This document shows positions 1 to 11,958 of a DNA stretch of 64,000 bases, piece after piece. Within the stretch, counting starts at the first letter, position 1, and every line of letters begins with the position of its first letter. The notes under the pieces were generated by a model that saw only the letters and a list, made by a program, of their open reading frames with translations, made no database searches and was not told the DNA's origin. The DNA comes from Litsea cubeba (lineage: Eukaryota; Streptophyta; Magnoliopsida; Laurales; Lauraceae), in contig CM022951.1 in the NCBI GenBank assembly GCA_012931725.1, positions 38,408,428 to 38,472,427 on the forward strand. The letters run 5' to 3'. The translations under genes were made by a program, and so were the position numbers.

Positions 1-193
1 GATGCAGGGGAAATCTAACCCCACCCTCGATCACAGAGATAAAGGGGAACGACATCCAACCCCTGGACCAGCAGCACAGAGCATGGTCGCAGGGAGTCGC
101 AGGCCTGAGACGGACCCCCTCCGGAATATTATATGCCCCCCTGAACCTAGCCATGCCCTCAAGCGTATCTAACTGAAACCTAGGGTTGGCCAT
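1..193 (-). CDS. Partial antisense gene of E0 (Transposase_28/PMD-like N-terminus)
   Basis: Reading leftward from ATG at 193-191, the frame stays open to the window edge (64 codons). It starts MANPRFQLDTLEGMARFR and contains EGVRLRP, GWMSFPFISVIEGGVRFPLH. The same words are in the antisense proteins of E1 (start 14379) and E2 (start 41614). The family resembles the 'putative gypsy type transposon' N-terminal domain (Transposase_28), known as an additional antisense ORF in Tat-lineage elements; its function is not known. The rest of the gene lies left of the window. No break is visible in this piece. Confidence 0.75.
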   Translation of the reverse strand, partial: MANPRFQLDTLEGMARFRGAYNIPEGVRLRPATPCDHALCCWSRGWMSFPFISVIEGGVRFPLH

Positions 194-448
194 TTCTACA
201 ACCTAGGAGAAAAAGGCGAAAAGGAAAACCCTAAGGGAAAAACCCTAAAAAGACAGGGGCACGAAGTCACTTATTGAAACAAAAGGGCGAGTCAGGAACA
301 GGAATTAGCCTGGGCAAGCCTTGCGGTCGTCCTCGCCAGAGCACTATGGAAAGTTCTTGAGGAGACAGACGAAGACCAGAACAAGAATCAAAGGCAGGAG
401 TAAAGAAAATCAGAAGAGAAAATGAAGAAAGTAAAAAGGAGGAAGACG

Positions 449-463
449 ACCCTATTTATAGGA
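449..463 (-). promoter_or_regulatory. TATA box of the E0 antisense gene
   Basis: On the minus strand this reads CCTATAAATAGGG, about 258 bp upstream of the antisense ATG (193). The surrounding 150 bp, including an ACACGTGT G-box at about 564-572, is conserved at the same place in E1 (17893-18015). E2 has degenerate versions of both (41270-41400). Conservation in three elements supports a real promoter; transcription itself is inferred. Confidence 0.65.
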
Positions 464-729
464 GAAGGAAGCCCTCCTTGGGCGCCGTTTAAGAATTCGA
501 AAAGACAGTATCGCGATCCGCGCCTATCTCATCAATTTGACGGCATAATCAGTAAGGAAGCGACACGTGTAGCTCCCGGTTCGTTTTCCGGGGTGAACAG
601 GACGCAACATTAATTGCCTCGAAGAAGTCAAAGCGGCGCCGAGCAACGATCAAACATCTCCATCTAGACTCTCTAGCTTCCGACCTCTAAAGGCTAGGGC
701 CCCTAAGAAGTCATAAGCTAGGGGGCAAT

Positions 730-1583
730 TGTGTGGAGAGATTTTCAAGACACCAGGATTATGCTGATCTCGGCTGTAAGATGTCAATTAGCACGTCCAC
801 GTGCCATCTAGACACACCTCGACTGCCGGGATAAAGGCCTCAGCCGAAACCAAACTGACTTCGGCTACCTGTGCCGAACTCGGCTACCAAGGTTGACCTC
901 GGTTAAGTGCCTGACCCCGGCTGAAAAAACCGGAACGGAAGCCAAGATGAAGAGAAACCCTAGTCTCGCCCCCACGCCCGCCACGTCACCAGACACGTGG
1001 CGGAGTAGGGGCGCGAGCCAGAGAGACAGATGGGTCATCTTAGCCGTCCACAATCTTCGCCAGATCCCTAACAAGGTGGCATCCAGCGGCTGTAGCCAAA
1101 TCAGGGCAGAGCCCGAGGATGGATCCGATGGGACCTCTACCGCCAAAGGCATCCAACACGATCAGGCCCAACATGACATGCATTTAATGCAATGTGGGCT
1201 AATCGGACTGGCAATAAATGCTTGTGGGCTGTGATGGACCCGCACTTATTACTTTGTGGGCTAATGAGAGCTTTCCTATCAAATCAAGGGGCCCACTCCA
1301 AGATATCAGGTAGAATTCTCTATAAATAAGATAACATCCCATAACACAGGTACACAATACACGCATATTAGAGCTGTTACTCTGGCTCTCTTCTTCCTCT
1401 CCTTCCTTTGTTCAGTTCATACAATAACTTAGGCATCGGAGAGCCTTGCGCCACTCGGGCCAGGGTCCTCTAACTGTTCGTTATTCCCTTTTCAGGCTTT
1501 GAGACAGCTGATCTTCATCTTACAGTTGGATAAGTCCTATCAGGCACCCCCTAATCTTGTGAGTTATTATTTTTGCACTTACA
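730..1583 (+). repeat. 3' LTR of E0
   Basis: It starts TGTGTGGAGAG directly after the purine tract ggggg-caat and ends TTTGCACTTACA, matching the TG...CA ends and internal order of the E1 LTR. It contains a TATA box (TATAAATA, 1321-1328), with the same downstream block (ctctggctctcttcttcctc) as E1. Length 854 bp. Confidence 0.85.
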
Positions 1584-1588
1584 CTAGC

Positions 1589-3344
1589 ATTTTACTGTCA
1601 GTTACTACTTCAAGTGCGGAATCTCTAACTTTTTCCCTCCTAATTTCTTAGTAACAGTAGAACACATTAAAACCAAAACAAAAACTCAAAATGTGGAGAT
1701 CTAAAAATGATCATAAAAAAATCTCACTCAATTGAATTTGAATAAAGGGAAGATGGAAATTGAATATCCACCCATCACTCAAGAAATTCAAATCCTTGGC
1801 TTCAACATGTTTAATAATCGCTCGATGGAGCTCATTTGACAATGAATTCCTCTCTATTATGTGCAAACAAACAAGCTCGATGAGAAATTATATATTGACA
1901 AAATAAAAGAAGATTTAAGAAATATATCTTTTTTTCACATATCATAAATTTGATTAGTGCTGTGGACTACTGAAAGTAAAAACCAGAGCAATGCTCCTAA
2001 AAATGCAATATTCTGATTCAATTACTAAGAGCCTGATTGCTGATTTTTCTGAGAAGGATAGCAACGATGATACTAGAGAATCTTGCGAATGGGTTAGATA
2101 CATCGATAGGGAGGAACCTTCCTAGCAACATGTTCAGACAAATGAAAGAGGGGCCTCTATGCTCTCTAAATCAAATGATCAAAATAAAAAAAAATAAAAA
2201 ATATTGTATACACAATATCAAACATGCTGGATCAATATAATCTTCAACATATATCTGACATCAAAATTCTAAGGAATATGAAAGCCTAACAAGAACTTAT
2301 AAGAAATACAATGGAAATAAAAGGTGCTGAACTACAAAAAAAGCCTGCTATTTAATTAATTCTGCAGCTCAAAAAAGACTATAGTGGTCACATTTTCCAC
2401 GTGTTATGGAAAGCTCTTACCCAATATCAAGAAATCAATATGCAAACACATCAAATAAGATGAAACAATGCATTGATGTACTCTCTCTTCAATCAAGTCT
2501 TATGGTGCCAATGTTGACAATAGCACATCCAATAGCCTTGGTGGGATTAAGCACCAACTCCAATCCAATCTTCATAGCAACACCAAACATACCATACAAG
2601 TATACATTAAGTTGATTCAAGGAAGTACACCGAAGATATTGTGGACAACTTGAAAAGGAACAACAAAGAACTTGATACAAAGGAAAAACAAAAAATAAAC
2701 AAAAAAACAGTTCTCGTCTGCAATTGCAGCCACAGGACTAAAAAATCTTTTTGGTTACCAATAAGAAAAAATGCAACAGTAGGAGTAAAAGTATCATCAA
2801 TTTGGGTAATGGACAAAAGATATGACTTCATTGATAATATATTGATATAGTGAATTAGGAACCATATTTTTTGTTGAAAATTAAAAGTTGCTCAAAAAAA
2901 AAAGCATTTCCTAAAACTATTATCTAATGCATACAATTAATATCTCGGAAGTCAGGAGAAATATGCAGTTGTGGTCATTAATCTGAGCAATGTACAAAAG
3001 ATATGACTTGATTGATGATCTAGTGAATTAGGAACTATTTGTTTTGTCGAAAGTTAGAAGTTGCTTGCAGATAAAGCATTTCCTGATACCATCATGTAGT
3101 GCATAGAATTATTATCTCGGAAGTCGGGACAAATATGCAGTTGTGATTCCCTCCAAACTATAGTGAGAAGCCCACAATTTATCATCAGTAGAGATAAGAA
3201 TGGCAGGGCCCACTTGGAATTCTCACTGCACAAGAAGCAAATGTTCAAAATCACAAGAGAGAAACCAATCCAGTTCAGAGAAGGAAGAAGACAAAGGCAA
3301 ACGTGACTGTACTTGGCCTGGCATCTATCACTTTTCCATTGATG
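1589..3344. other. Intergenic stretch between E0 and E1, no gene recognised
   Basis: AT-rich, with stops in all frames and no convincing ORF. It contains a direct duplication (described separately) and, at 1741-1880, a segment loosely like 58570-58672 in APC5 intron 3, both ending in gcaaacaaac-a, which is typical of the edge of a MITE. Confidence 0.5.
2785..3150. repeat. Tandem duplication, period about 181 bp
   Basis: Words such as caaaagatatgactt-attgat (2813 and 2994), gtgaattaggaac, aaagcatttcct and tatctcggaagtc recur 181 bp apart with about 80% similarity. The unit is non-coding. It is an old local duplication. Confidence 0.7.
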
Positions 3345-3349
3345 CTACT

Positions 3350-4231
3350 TGTGTGGGGAGATTTCCAAAGCTCCAGGATTATACTAATCACAGCCATTAA
3401 ATGGGATTAAGCATTCTCACGTGCCATCCACGTGCCACCTACATGGCACCAGACTCACATCAGCTACAAGGACAGGGGCCCCAGCCGAAGTCAGGCAGGT
3501 CCGGGCCGCTAGCGCCGAGCTCGGCTACCCCAGGTGCACGCCTCGGCTGAAAACTCCACCTCGGCCGAAGGTGCCGGAACGAAAGCCGAAGCAAGAAGAG
3601 AATCTCCACTCGCGCCCTTCGCCCCCCACGTCATCGGACACCTGGAGGAATAGGGGCGCGAGCCAGTAGGACAGATGCAACATCCAGCCGTCCACAATCT
3701 TCACCAGATCCCTGACAGGGCAGCATCCAGCGGCTGAGGCCAAATCAGGGCAAGGCCCGAGGGTAGATCTGATGGTACCCCTACCGCCAAAGGCGTCCAA
3801 CACAATCTGGCCCAACGTGACACGCATTTAATGCGATATGGGCCGATCCGACTGGCATTAAATGCAAAGCGGGCTGGATTGGACCGCATTGATTACTTTG
3901 TGGGCTGATGATGACTTCCCTGTCAAGTCATGGGACCCACACCAAGATATCATCCAAAAATATCATCCAAATCGTCTATAAATAGAGCTTCATTTCACAT
4001 GCAAGGTACGCACAATCCAACCCAAAGAGCCGTTACTCTGCCTCTCTTCTTCCTCTCCTTCCTTTGTTCCAGTTCATTCACTGACTTAGGCATCAGAGAG
4101 CCTTGCGCCGCTCAGGCCAGGGCCCTCTGACCGTTTGCTCTCTCCTTTCAGGCAGCGGGTTATCTTCTTCATTTGGATAAGTCCTGTAAGGCACCCCGAT
4201 TATTGTGGGTCATTATTTTTCTGCACCTACA
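3350..4231 (+). repeat. 5' LTR of E1
   Basis: TGTGTGGGGAGATTT...TCTGCACCTACA. A TATA box lies at 3977-3984 with a pyrimidine-rich block (ctctcttcttcctctcc) downstream, likely near the RNA start. The LTR holds repeated CACGTG/ACGTGG words (for example 3418-3440), which are G-box-like. Confidence 0.93.
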
Positions 4232-4249
4232 ATTGGCGCCGTCTGTGGG
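4232..4249 (+). other. Primer binding site of E1
   Basis: Directly after the LTR: aTTGGCGCCGTCTGTGGG. The TGG start pairs with a tRNA CCA end. The first bases agree with the tRNA-Asp type PBS of plant Ty3 elements, but the later part differs, so I do not name the tRNA. E2 has the same PBS. Confidence 0.85.
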
Positions 4250-4296
4250 AAAGCACTATCCCAACTTTCCAAACCTTCCCAATCTTTCCAAAAACC

Positions 4297-7200
4297 ATGC
4301 CTCCGAAAGCTAAGAAAGGCGGAGAGTCCCAGAGAGCAACTTTCGCGCGTCCAGACCCGTTCATAGACGTCCCTCCTCAGGGACGGCCCGCAGCGGACCG
4401 TGGCGCGTCAGCAGGCGAGGAGCGCGTAGCCTCGCGACACTTCGTCGAATCTCCTTTCCGTGAGGGGTTCGAAACCTCGTGCTCTGACGATAAAGTCCCG
4501 CCTCCCCCACGAGGGGAGCATCGACGTGATCACCCTTCCAAAGGCAAAGCTCCGGTGGTGGAGGAGCCTCGCCACATGCAACCCCCTGATGCTGGAGGAG
4601 ACATCGCAACTCAAAACGCTCTCCTCCAAGAGCAGGAGCGAATAATCCGCCAACTCCAGCAACAGCTAAGAGCGGTGCAAAATGCCTCTCAAAGGCAACC
4701 CTCAGAGCCCCAAGGAGAGAAGAGAGCTGTCCAAAGCAAGATAGTCCAGCCATCCCGAGAGGATCTAAGGGCCTTTCTGGATAAAAAACGCAGCCATGCC
4801 TACGATGAGGGCTCGAGCAACACCCGTAGCCATCGTTGCCGCGACGGGCGAGCTCATAGCCATCATGGTCGAGGCCATGCAAAGCGGAGGCCAAGAGCGC
4901 CGACGCCGGACAAGGACGACGAGCAGGAACGGCTCGACAAGCGCATCAAGCTGGCTCTCCAGCGCAATCTGGAGATGCAGGACCAGCAAGAGATCTGTGG
5001 CCCCACCGATCTGGGGGCCTCCCCATTCACACGGGACATCGAGAGAACTCCTTTGCCTAAGAAGTTTTCAGTCTCGCGGTTCGTCCCCTACGATGGATTG
5101 TCTGACCCGTCTGCTCACCTCCGTCATTTCTCCCAAAAGATGTCCATCTGGGGGAACGAGGGCCATCTCAACTGCAAGATCTTCTCCTCTAGTTTGAGCG
5201 ACCTCCCTCTGAAGTGGTTCTGCGCTCTACCCGAGAAGTCTATTTCGAGTTGGAAAGAGCTACAACTCTCCTTCCTTAAGAAGTTCCAGGCCTACAGCGT
5301 CGTCCCCAAGACCGACGCTGACATCCTCGCCCTGAAGATGAAGCAGGGCGAGACCCTCACCCAGTTCGCCCGGCGGTTCTGGGCGATTTACAGCCAGATC
5401 GAAGATACCAGAGAAGAAGTGGCGATTTTCGCCTTCCAGAATGCTCTGTTACCAGGGCACGAGCTGCGGAAAGACTTGGCAGGAGATCCCGCTCCCTCCA
5501 TGCCGGCCTTGATGTCCCGGATAAAATGCTTTATCGCCCGGGAGGAGGACGAAATCAGAGCTCGGGAGGAGGAAGGCCGCGAGATCACAGACCCGGAACC
5601 CAAGGAAAGGAGCAGCCAGTCTCAGCAGCGGGGCAAGAAGCCATACCAAAGGCAAGAGCCGAAGCAGGCCTGGGTCTCCGATTCGGCGAGACCCTCAACG
5701 TCCTGGTCTGGGGGCGGCAGGAGAGCCAGACCTCCCTCCGACGCCCGCCAGTCTATGAGCATCGTCTTCAAGGAGCCGATCCACCAGGTTATTAACAAAG
5801 TCAAGACTCAACCATTCTTCAGATGGCCTCGTCCCTTGGCAGGCGATCCCTCCACCCGTGACCAGTCCAGGTTCTGTGCCTACCATAAGGGTAACGGGCA
5901 CAGGACCGAAGAGTGCAGGACTCTGAAGTTTCACTTGGAGAGGCTCGCCAAGGAAGGCCACTCGCGGAGTTTGTGAAGGTAGAGGACGTCAGCAGCGGCG
6001 GCGGTAGCCGAGCTCATCAGAGCATGGCCAGGGATCCAGACAGTGAGGACTCCGAAAAGATCATCAACGTGATCCACCTGGCGCCCTCAGCTCCCTCTCC
6101 CTCAGCTCGAGACAGCCCTCAGGCTCGTGCCGAAGCCAGGCGGGCCTCGCACGGGAAGGAAGTGATGAAAGCCGAGCTCGGGCCAGCGCCCAAGAGACCT
6201 CGCCGCGACCGTCCAGCAATCTCTTTCTCAGATAAAGATCTGGAGGGACTCCAGCTCCCTCACAACGACCCTCTGCTCTTGACCGTGAAGCTGAAGGACT
6301 TCACTGTGAAGAGGATCCTCGTCGACTCCGGCAGTTCCTCCGAGGTCCTCTACTATGAGTGCTTCAAGAAAATGAACCTCTCAGAAGCCGACCTCACGGA
6401 GGTCCGTGCGCCCCTACTAGGGTTATCCGCCAAACCAATTTATCCCAAGGGTAGAATCACCCTGGAAACCCGAGTGGGCGGAGCCTCCGTGCTGGCCGAC
6501 TTCCTAGTTGTGGACGCCCCTTCTCCCTACAACGTCATCCTGGGCAGAACGTGGCTCCACAAGTTGGAAGCAGTCCCCTCTTCCCTCCACCAGAAACTAA
6601 AGTTCGTGCTCGAGAATAAAGAGGGCAAGATGGAAGTGGTCACAGTAGAAGAAGATCAGCAGCAGGCCAGGCAGTGCATGCTGGCCGTGGTCCCAGCAGA
6701 GAAGGAGCCAGAGCGCATCAACCTGGCAGAGTTTGAAAAAGGGCTAGATGAGATCGGCCGAGATCCTGACAAGAAAAGTATTGAAGACCTAGCCGAAGTC
6801 AGACTTGACCCAGCTGACCCTGATAGGTTTTTCCTGATTGGCACGCAACTGCCAGATGAAAAGAGAGCCGAGCTCTCAAGGTTCCTAGTGCAGAACGTGG
6901 ATGTCTTCGCCTGGACCCCGAGCGAAATGCCCGGGGTCGACCCCGAGGTCATGTGCCACAGGCTAAATGTAGATCCCAGCCACAAGCCAATAGTGCAAAA
7001 AGCCCGAAGGACGGGGTTACAGCAGACAGGCGCGGTAGTCGAAGAGGTCGACAAGTTACTGGAGGCAGGCGCAATCCGGGAAGTCCAGTACCCAGTCTGG
7101 CTGGCCAATACGGTGGTGGTTAAGAAGAAAACAGGCAAATGGAGGGTGTGCGTGGACTTCATTGATCTCAACAGGGCCTGCCCTAAAGACAGTTTCCCCC

Positions 7201-10057
7201 TTTCGAAGATTGATCAAATGATCGACGCCACCGCCGGCCACGACCGAATGAGCTTCCTTGACGCCTATAGAGGCTACCATCAGATTCCGATGTATGAGCC
7301 AGACGAGGAGAAAACCGCTATCATAACCCCCCGCGGCACTTATTGCTACAAAGTCATGCCCTTGGGCTGAAGAACGCGAGGGCGACATATTAGCGCCTCG
7401 TGACCAAGATGTTCCAGGCTCAGCTCGGCAAGACGGTAGAAGTCTACATTGACGACATGGTCGTCAAATCGAAGCACTCCAGCGATCACCTGACGGATCT
7501 TGCCCAAGTCTTCAGTATCCTCCGCGCATTCAAACTCAAGCTCAATGCTTCCAAGTGCGCCTTCGGCGTAGCCTTTGGCAAATTCCTCGGAAGCCTGGTA
7601 ACGCGGAGGGGAATAGAGGCCAACCCAGACCAGATCACTGCAATCTTGGGCATCCAGAACCCATCTACTACAAAGGAAGTTCAGAAGCTGACAGGCATAG
7701 CTGCAGCACTCAATCGCTTCATTAGTCGATCATCATATAAGTGCAGGCATTTCTTTCAGCTTTTGAGAAAAAATTTAAAATTTCAGTGGACCCCTGAGTG
7801 CGACCAAGCGTTGGCAGCACTCAAAACTTATTTATCTTCACCTCCTTTACTCACTACCCCGACCCAGGGGGAGATTTTGTATCTATATCTTGCGGTCTCG
7901 GATCATGCGGTGAGCTCCATCCTCATCAGAGAGGACGAAGGAGTACAAAAACCAATTTACTATACGAGTAAGATCCTGCTTGACGCCGAGACCAGATACC
8001 TTTTGTTGGAAAAGCTCACGCTGGCGCTTGTCAGCGCCTCACACAAGCTCTCCCATTATTTCCAATCCCACACCATTGTGGTGATCACGGAGCATCCACT
8101 CCATTCCATATTAAAAAAAACTGACTTTTCAGGGCGAATCTCCAAGTGGGTAGTCTAACTGGGGCAGTATGATATTCAGTACCGTCCCCGAACTGCGATA
8201 AAAGTACAAATTCTGGCTGACTTCATTGTAGAGTTCGTCTCGCCGAGCTTGGCTCCAACCCAGCCCGGCACGGCACTGGGGGGCGTAAGGCATGAGCCTG
8301 AAGTTACCGAGGTCGAACAAGCTCCCACCGCGGCATGGAAGGTCTTTGTTGACGGTTCGTCCACCTCCAAGCGAGCTGGCACCGGCATAGTCCTCCAATC
8401 GCCAGAGGGACTGGTCATAGAGCAAGCCTTCACCTTGGACTTCAAAGCAACAAACAATGAAGTAGAGTATGAAGCACTGATAGTAGGGTTGGACAGCGCC
8501 CGAGTCCTCGGAGCCCAGCACCTGGTAATCTTCAGCGATTCGCAACTGGTGACTAGCCAGCTCGCTGGGGACTAACAGGCCCGGGACGACAGGATGGCGG
8601 CCTACTTAGCCCTCGCGCAAAAGCTGCTCTCTCATTTCCAGACAGCCGAGGTCAAGCAAATATCCAGAGACACTAACACGAACGCTGACGCACTTGCAAA
8701 CTTGGCCTCCGCTGTCGAAGCAGGCAAGAGGAGGACTGTCGAAGTTGGATCGATATCAAGATCAAGCTTAGAGCTCCACTCACCTCGCCAAGTCCTTTGT
8801 GCCGACCTCAGCCCAAGCTGGATGGACCCGATCATCTCCTACTTGAAGGACGACCAGCTCCCCGAGGACAAAGCTGAAGCCCATCGAATCAGACTCAAGG
8901 CAGCTCGATTCTGGTTATCTCCCGAAGGCAAACTCTACAGAAAATCCTTCACGGGTCCATACCTCCAATGCGTCCATCCCAGCAAGGTGGACAACTTCCT
9001 GTATGAGATCCACGAAGGAATCTGTGGCAGTCACATCGGGGGCCGATCACTGGCCTACAGGGCAATAAGCCAAGGTTACTGGTGGCCCTATATGCAGAAA
9101 GATGCGCAAGTATACGCCAGGAAATGCGAGAAGTGCTAGAAGTTCTCTCACTCTCTTCATCAGCCAGCGCAAGACCTGAGTCCCCTCTCTAGTCCATGGC
9201 CCTTCGCTCAATGGGGGCTGAACATTGTGGGACCTCTTCACCGAGCTCCGGGGAACAAGAGGTGGCTGATCATCGCGGCGGATTACTTCATGAAGTGGAT
9301 AAAAGCTGAGCCGCTGTCCTCCATCACGGATAGGGATTCCAGAAACTTCGTAAGGAAGAACATCTTAACGAGGTTCGGCATCCCCAGGACCCTGATTTCG
9401 GACAACGGAACTCAGTTCGACTCCAAATCCTTCAAGGACTTCTGCCAAGAACATGGCATCAGAAACCATTACTCCACTCCAGCGTATCCACAAAGCAATG
9501 GCCAGGCTGAAATTTCTAACAAGATAATCCTGGACGGCCTCAAGAAGCGGTTAGACAAGGCAAAGGGGAGATGGGTGGAGGAGCTTCCCAGCGTGCTGTG
9601 GGCGAACAGAACAACTCCAAGGCGATCCACCTCGGCGACACCTTTCTCTCTGGCCTATGGGATGGAGGCGGTCATTCCCCTGGAAATTGGCCTCCCCACT
9701 CTGAGGACAGAATTGGTCAACCAGGGCCGAAACGACACAAACTTGGCAATGGAGTTGGACCTAGCAGACGAGCGTCGAGAAGCAGCGGCCCTACGGCTGA
9801 CTGACTATCAGCAGCGGCTAGCCAGAGGCTACAATGAAAAAGTCAGAGAAAGAAGTTTCTCCATTGGAGAACTGGTCCTGAAGAAGACCTTGCCAGCTGA
9901 CAAAGATCCAAATGAAGGAAAGCTGGCCCCGAACTGGCACGGCCCATTCAAGGTGGTTTCGCTGGCAGGACGATCCTCTTACAAGCTCGAAGACTTAGAA
10001 GGCAAGCCGTTGCCGAGGCCATGGAATGCATCCCACTTGAAGAAATTCTATTTCTGA
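4297..10057 (+). pseudogene. gag-pol polyprotein of E1, broken
   Basis: The ATG (MPPKAKKGGES) matches the start of the intact E2 polyprotein. Domains in order: coiled stretch and basic linker, retrotransposon gag (MSIWGNEGHLNCKIF), zinc knuckle-like CAYHKGNGHRTEEC, aspartic protease (VDSGSS), reverse transcriptase (YIDDMVV), first RNase H, second archaeal-type RNase H (FVDGSS), integrase. Compared with E2 there are two 1-bp deletions (near 5964 after EGHSR, and near 7366 after MPLG) and four stop codons: TAG 7391, TAA 8156, TAA 8573, TAG 9137. At three of the stops E2 has a codon one substitution away or nearly so (E, Y, Q). The element cannot make its own polyprotein. The end, HLKKFYF, is intact. 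Confidence 0.93.
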
Positions 10058-10142
10058 AGATGTAACATGAACCTTAGAATCAATGAAAGCAGCTTTTGCC
10101 ATCGATCTGTGTCATCTCCCCTTATCTGAGTTCGGCAGCTTT

Positions 10143-10548
10143 GGGTCCTTGACCCTGGAGAAGGCTTCGAGTTCATACACTCAGTCGTCTCCAAAAGTTT
10201 GGGTCCTTGACCCTGGAGAAGGCTTCGAGTTCATACACTCAGTCGTCTCCTAAAGTTCGGGTCCTTGACCCTGGAGAAGGCTTCGAGTTCATACACTCAG
10301 TCATCTCCTAAAGTTCGGGTCCTTGACCCTGGAAAAGGCTTCGAGTTCATACACTCAGTCGTTTCCTAAAGTTTGGGTCCTTGACTCTGGAGAAGGCTTC
10401 GAGTTCATGCACTCAGTCGTCTCCTAAAGTTCGGGTCATTGACCCTGGAAAAGGCCCCGAGTTCATACACTCAGTCGTTTCCTAAAGCTTGGGTTCCTAA
10501 CCCTGGGAGAGGCTTCGGATTCATACATCTAGTCGCTTCCTAAATTCC
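10143..10548 (+). repeat. 58-bp minisatellite after pol in E1
   Basis: Seven units start with gggtccttgaccctgg at 10143, 10201, 10259, 10317, 10375, 10433 and 10491, each with gagttcatacactcagtcg. The array begins about 90 bp after the pol stop. E2 has a related 76-bp array at the same place. Tat elements of the Retand type are known for tandem repeats in this region. Confidence 0.93.
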
Positions 10549-11286
10549 GGGTTCGTACACCTCTCCAGATCATTCCCGAACTCAGGCTCACGCAGCCGAG
10601 ATCATCGAGACTCTGTGATCATCTCAGCACAAGACAGTTCATCTCGGCCGATGCTGATCCGTTTCGGCCAACGACAGTTCTTCAAAAGAAAAAGAGCAGT
10701 GCAAGCACTAAAGTGCAAAAAAGCAGCACAGAAATACAAGCATCGCAATTGTATGTTCAAAAAAGCAAAAAGGAAGCATTGTACACAAGCTGTATGATCT
10801 CAAAAATTTGCTCTTTTATTCATTGTAATTACTTCATTACAAGGAGAAAAATAAAATACAGCAAGGAGGCTCGCAGTCCTCTGAAAACAGAAAAAGAAAC
10901 GAAGGCTGAAAGGCCCTGATTTTCTCCGACTCTTCAGTCCAGTCTCCAGCGCCCTGAGCTCTTCAACGCCCTCTGGATTACAGGCTTGGAGACTCCGGTC
11001 CTCGTTGGTCCACTGTTCGGAGGCTTTGGGGGACTCTGAATCTCAGCGAGCTCTACAATACGCTTTGGTTGGTCAGACCAAAGTTTGCAAACAAGAGCCC
11101 CCTCGGCCCAGCGGTGTCTCGATCCTGCCCGCCGCTCGGAGGTCTTAATATCCCACAAGAAGCATGTTTCCACGCAAGGCCCTGTGGGACGAAAACAAGA
11201 CCTCCAAACGCAGAAGGCACCACCAACCCACAGCTGCAAAGATTCCTATGCAGCCGGACCAGGGAGGGTTGGCAGTGGACCCGCGT

Positions 11287-11421
11287 TCAGAGAGCGCGTA
11301 GTCCACGAGGATCGTCTTCAGAGAGCGCGCAGACTACGACAGACTTTCCCCCTCGGAGAAAGCCGTCTTCTGGCGCAAGGGTTCCCCCCGGGTCGAATAT
11401 TCCTAATGATCTACCAGACAT
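11287..11421 (-). CDS. Conserved 44-codon ORF in the inner antisense unit of E1
   Basis: ATG at 11421, stop TGA at 11289-11287. Contains IFDPGGTLAP, DGFL, GGK and VVVCALSE, ending RAL. The E2 copy (44639-44773) has exactly the same length and stop, 34 of 44 residues identical and no indels. The start lies about 100 bp after a TATA box. No family recognised. The codon differences are not clearly biased to synonymous ones (6 silent, 10 replacing), so protein function is unproven. It overlaps no other gene. Confidence 0.4.
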   Translation of the reverse strand: MSGRSLGIFDPGGTLAPEDGFLRGGKSVVVCALSEDDPRGLRAL

Positions 11422-11520
11422 GGCTACTGAGTCAGTTAACAGAGAAAGACAGGCTCCTATGTCTATGTGGATTTTGCTTTCCTAGTTCTGTTTTTTCTCT
11501 CCCATGGCGAGCCTACCACT

Positions 11521-11531
11521 CCTATTTATAG
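11521..11531 (-). promoter_or_regulatory. TATA box of the inner antisense unit of E1
   Basis: Minus strand TCCTATAAATAGG, about 100 bp upstream of the small ORF. E2 has the same box 80 bp upstream of its copy. GCTCGCCATGGGAGA follows in both. Confidence 0.55.
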
Positions 11532-11958
11532 GAAGAGGAAGGGCTCGGTCTCTGAAGGAAGTTATGAGGTGAGGTCTCCCACGCCTTACGTAGGAAGCAC
11601 GTCTTCCTATATGATGACCAGCGGTTCCGATGACACCACGTGGAGCCGTTCGCTCGTTTTCCTCATTGGCCGTACCGCCACACTTACTGCTATTTATGGT
11701 CTCCAGAATACGGAGAATCGGCACAGACAGCTATGAAGATCGTTCGATATTCTCTCTAACTCAAAATTCGCAACTCACACGTCACATTAAAGGCATTCAG
11801 CCGAACTCAAAAGAGGAAGAGAGAAAATGCACAAGTAAAGAAGCTCTGTTTTTCATTAAAGGCAAAGGATATTATAGGGCTGAGAGTTGCATACAAAAGG
11901 TGGAAAGGAAGAATTACAAAGAGCAAAAGCAAGAAAGGTGAAACTACTGCGGCTTCAG

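Larger units (their letters stand above)
1..1583 (+). mobile_element. E0: 3' part of a Tat-lineage Ty3 LTR retrotransposon
   Basis: The left window edge cuts this element. What remains is the start of its antisense gene (1-193, minus strand), the promoter of that gene, a polypurine-like tract (about 716-729, aagctagggggcaa) and a complete 3' LTR. The order is the same as at the 3' end of E1 at 14.2-19.06 kb, which is why I give it plus orientation. The base following the LTR starts ctagc (1584-1588), which would be the right half of a 5-bp TSD, but the left half lies outside the window. The LTR is related to those of E1 and E2 but clearly diverged, so E0 belongs to a sister subfamily. Confidence 0.85.
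10815..11531 (-). ncRNA. Second (inner) antisense transcription unit of E1
   Basis: Read on the minus strand: TATA box 11530-11521, a 44-codon ORF at 11421-11287, then about 450 bp of GC-rich sequence and an AATAAA signal at 10820-10815 preceded by TTGTAATGAAG-A/C-A-TTAC. E2 has the same order on its antisense strand (44555-45240). I infer a short polyadenylated RNA. Whether the RNA or the small ORF matters cannot be told from sequence. Confidence 0.5.

Noticed and set aside
4361..4894. 177-aa minus-strand ORF over E1 gag
   Set aside because: Shadow frame of gag in GC-rich sequence.
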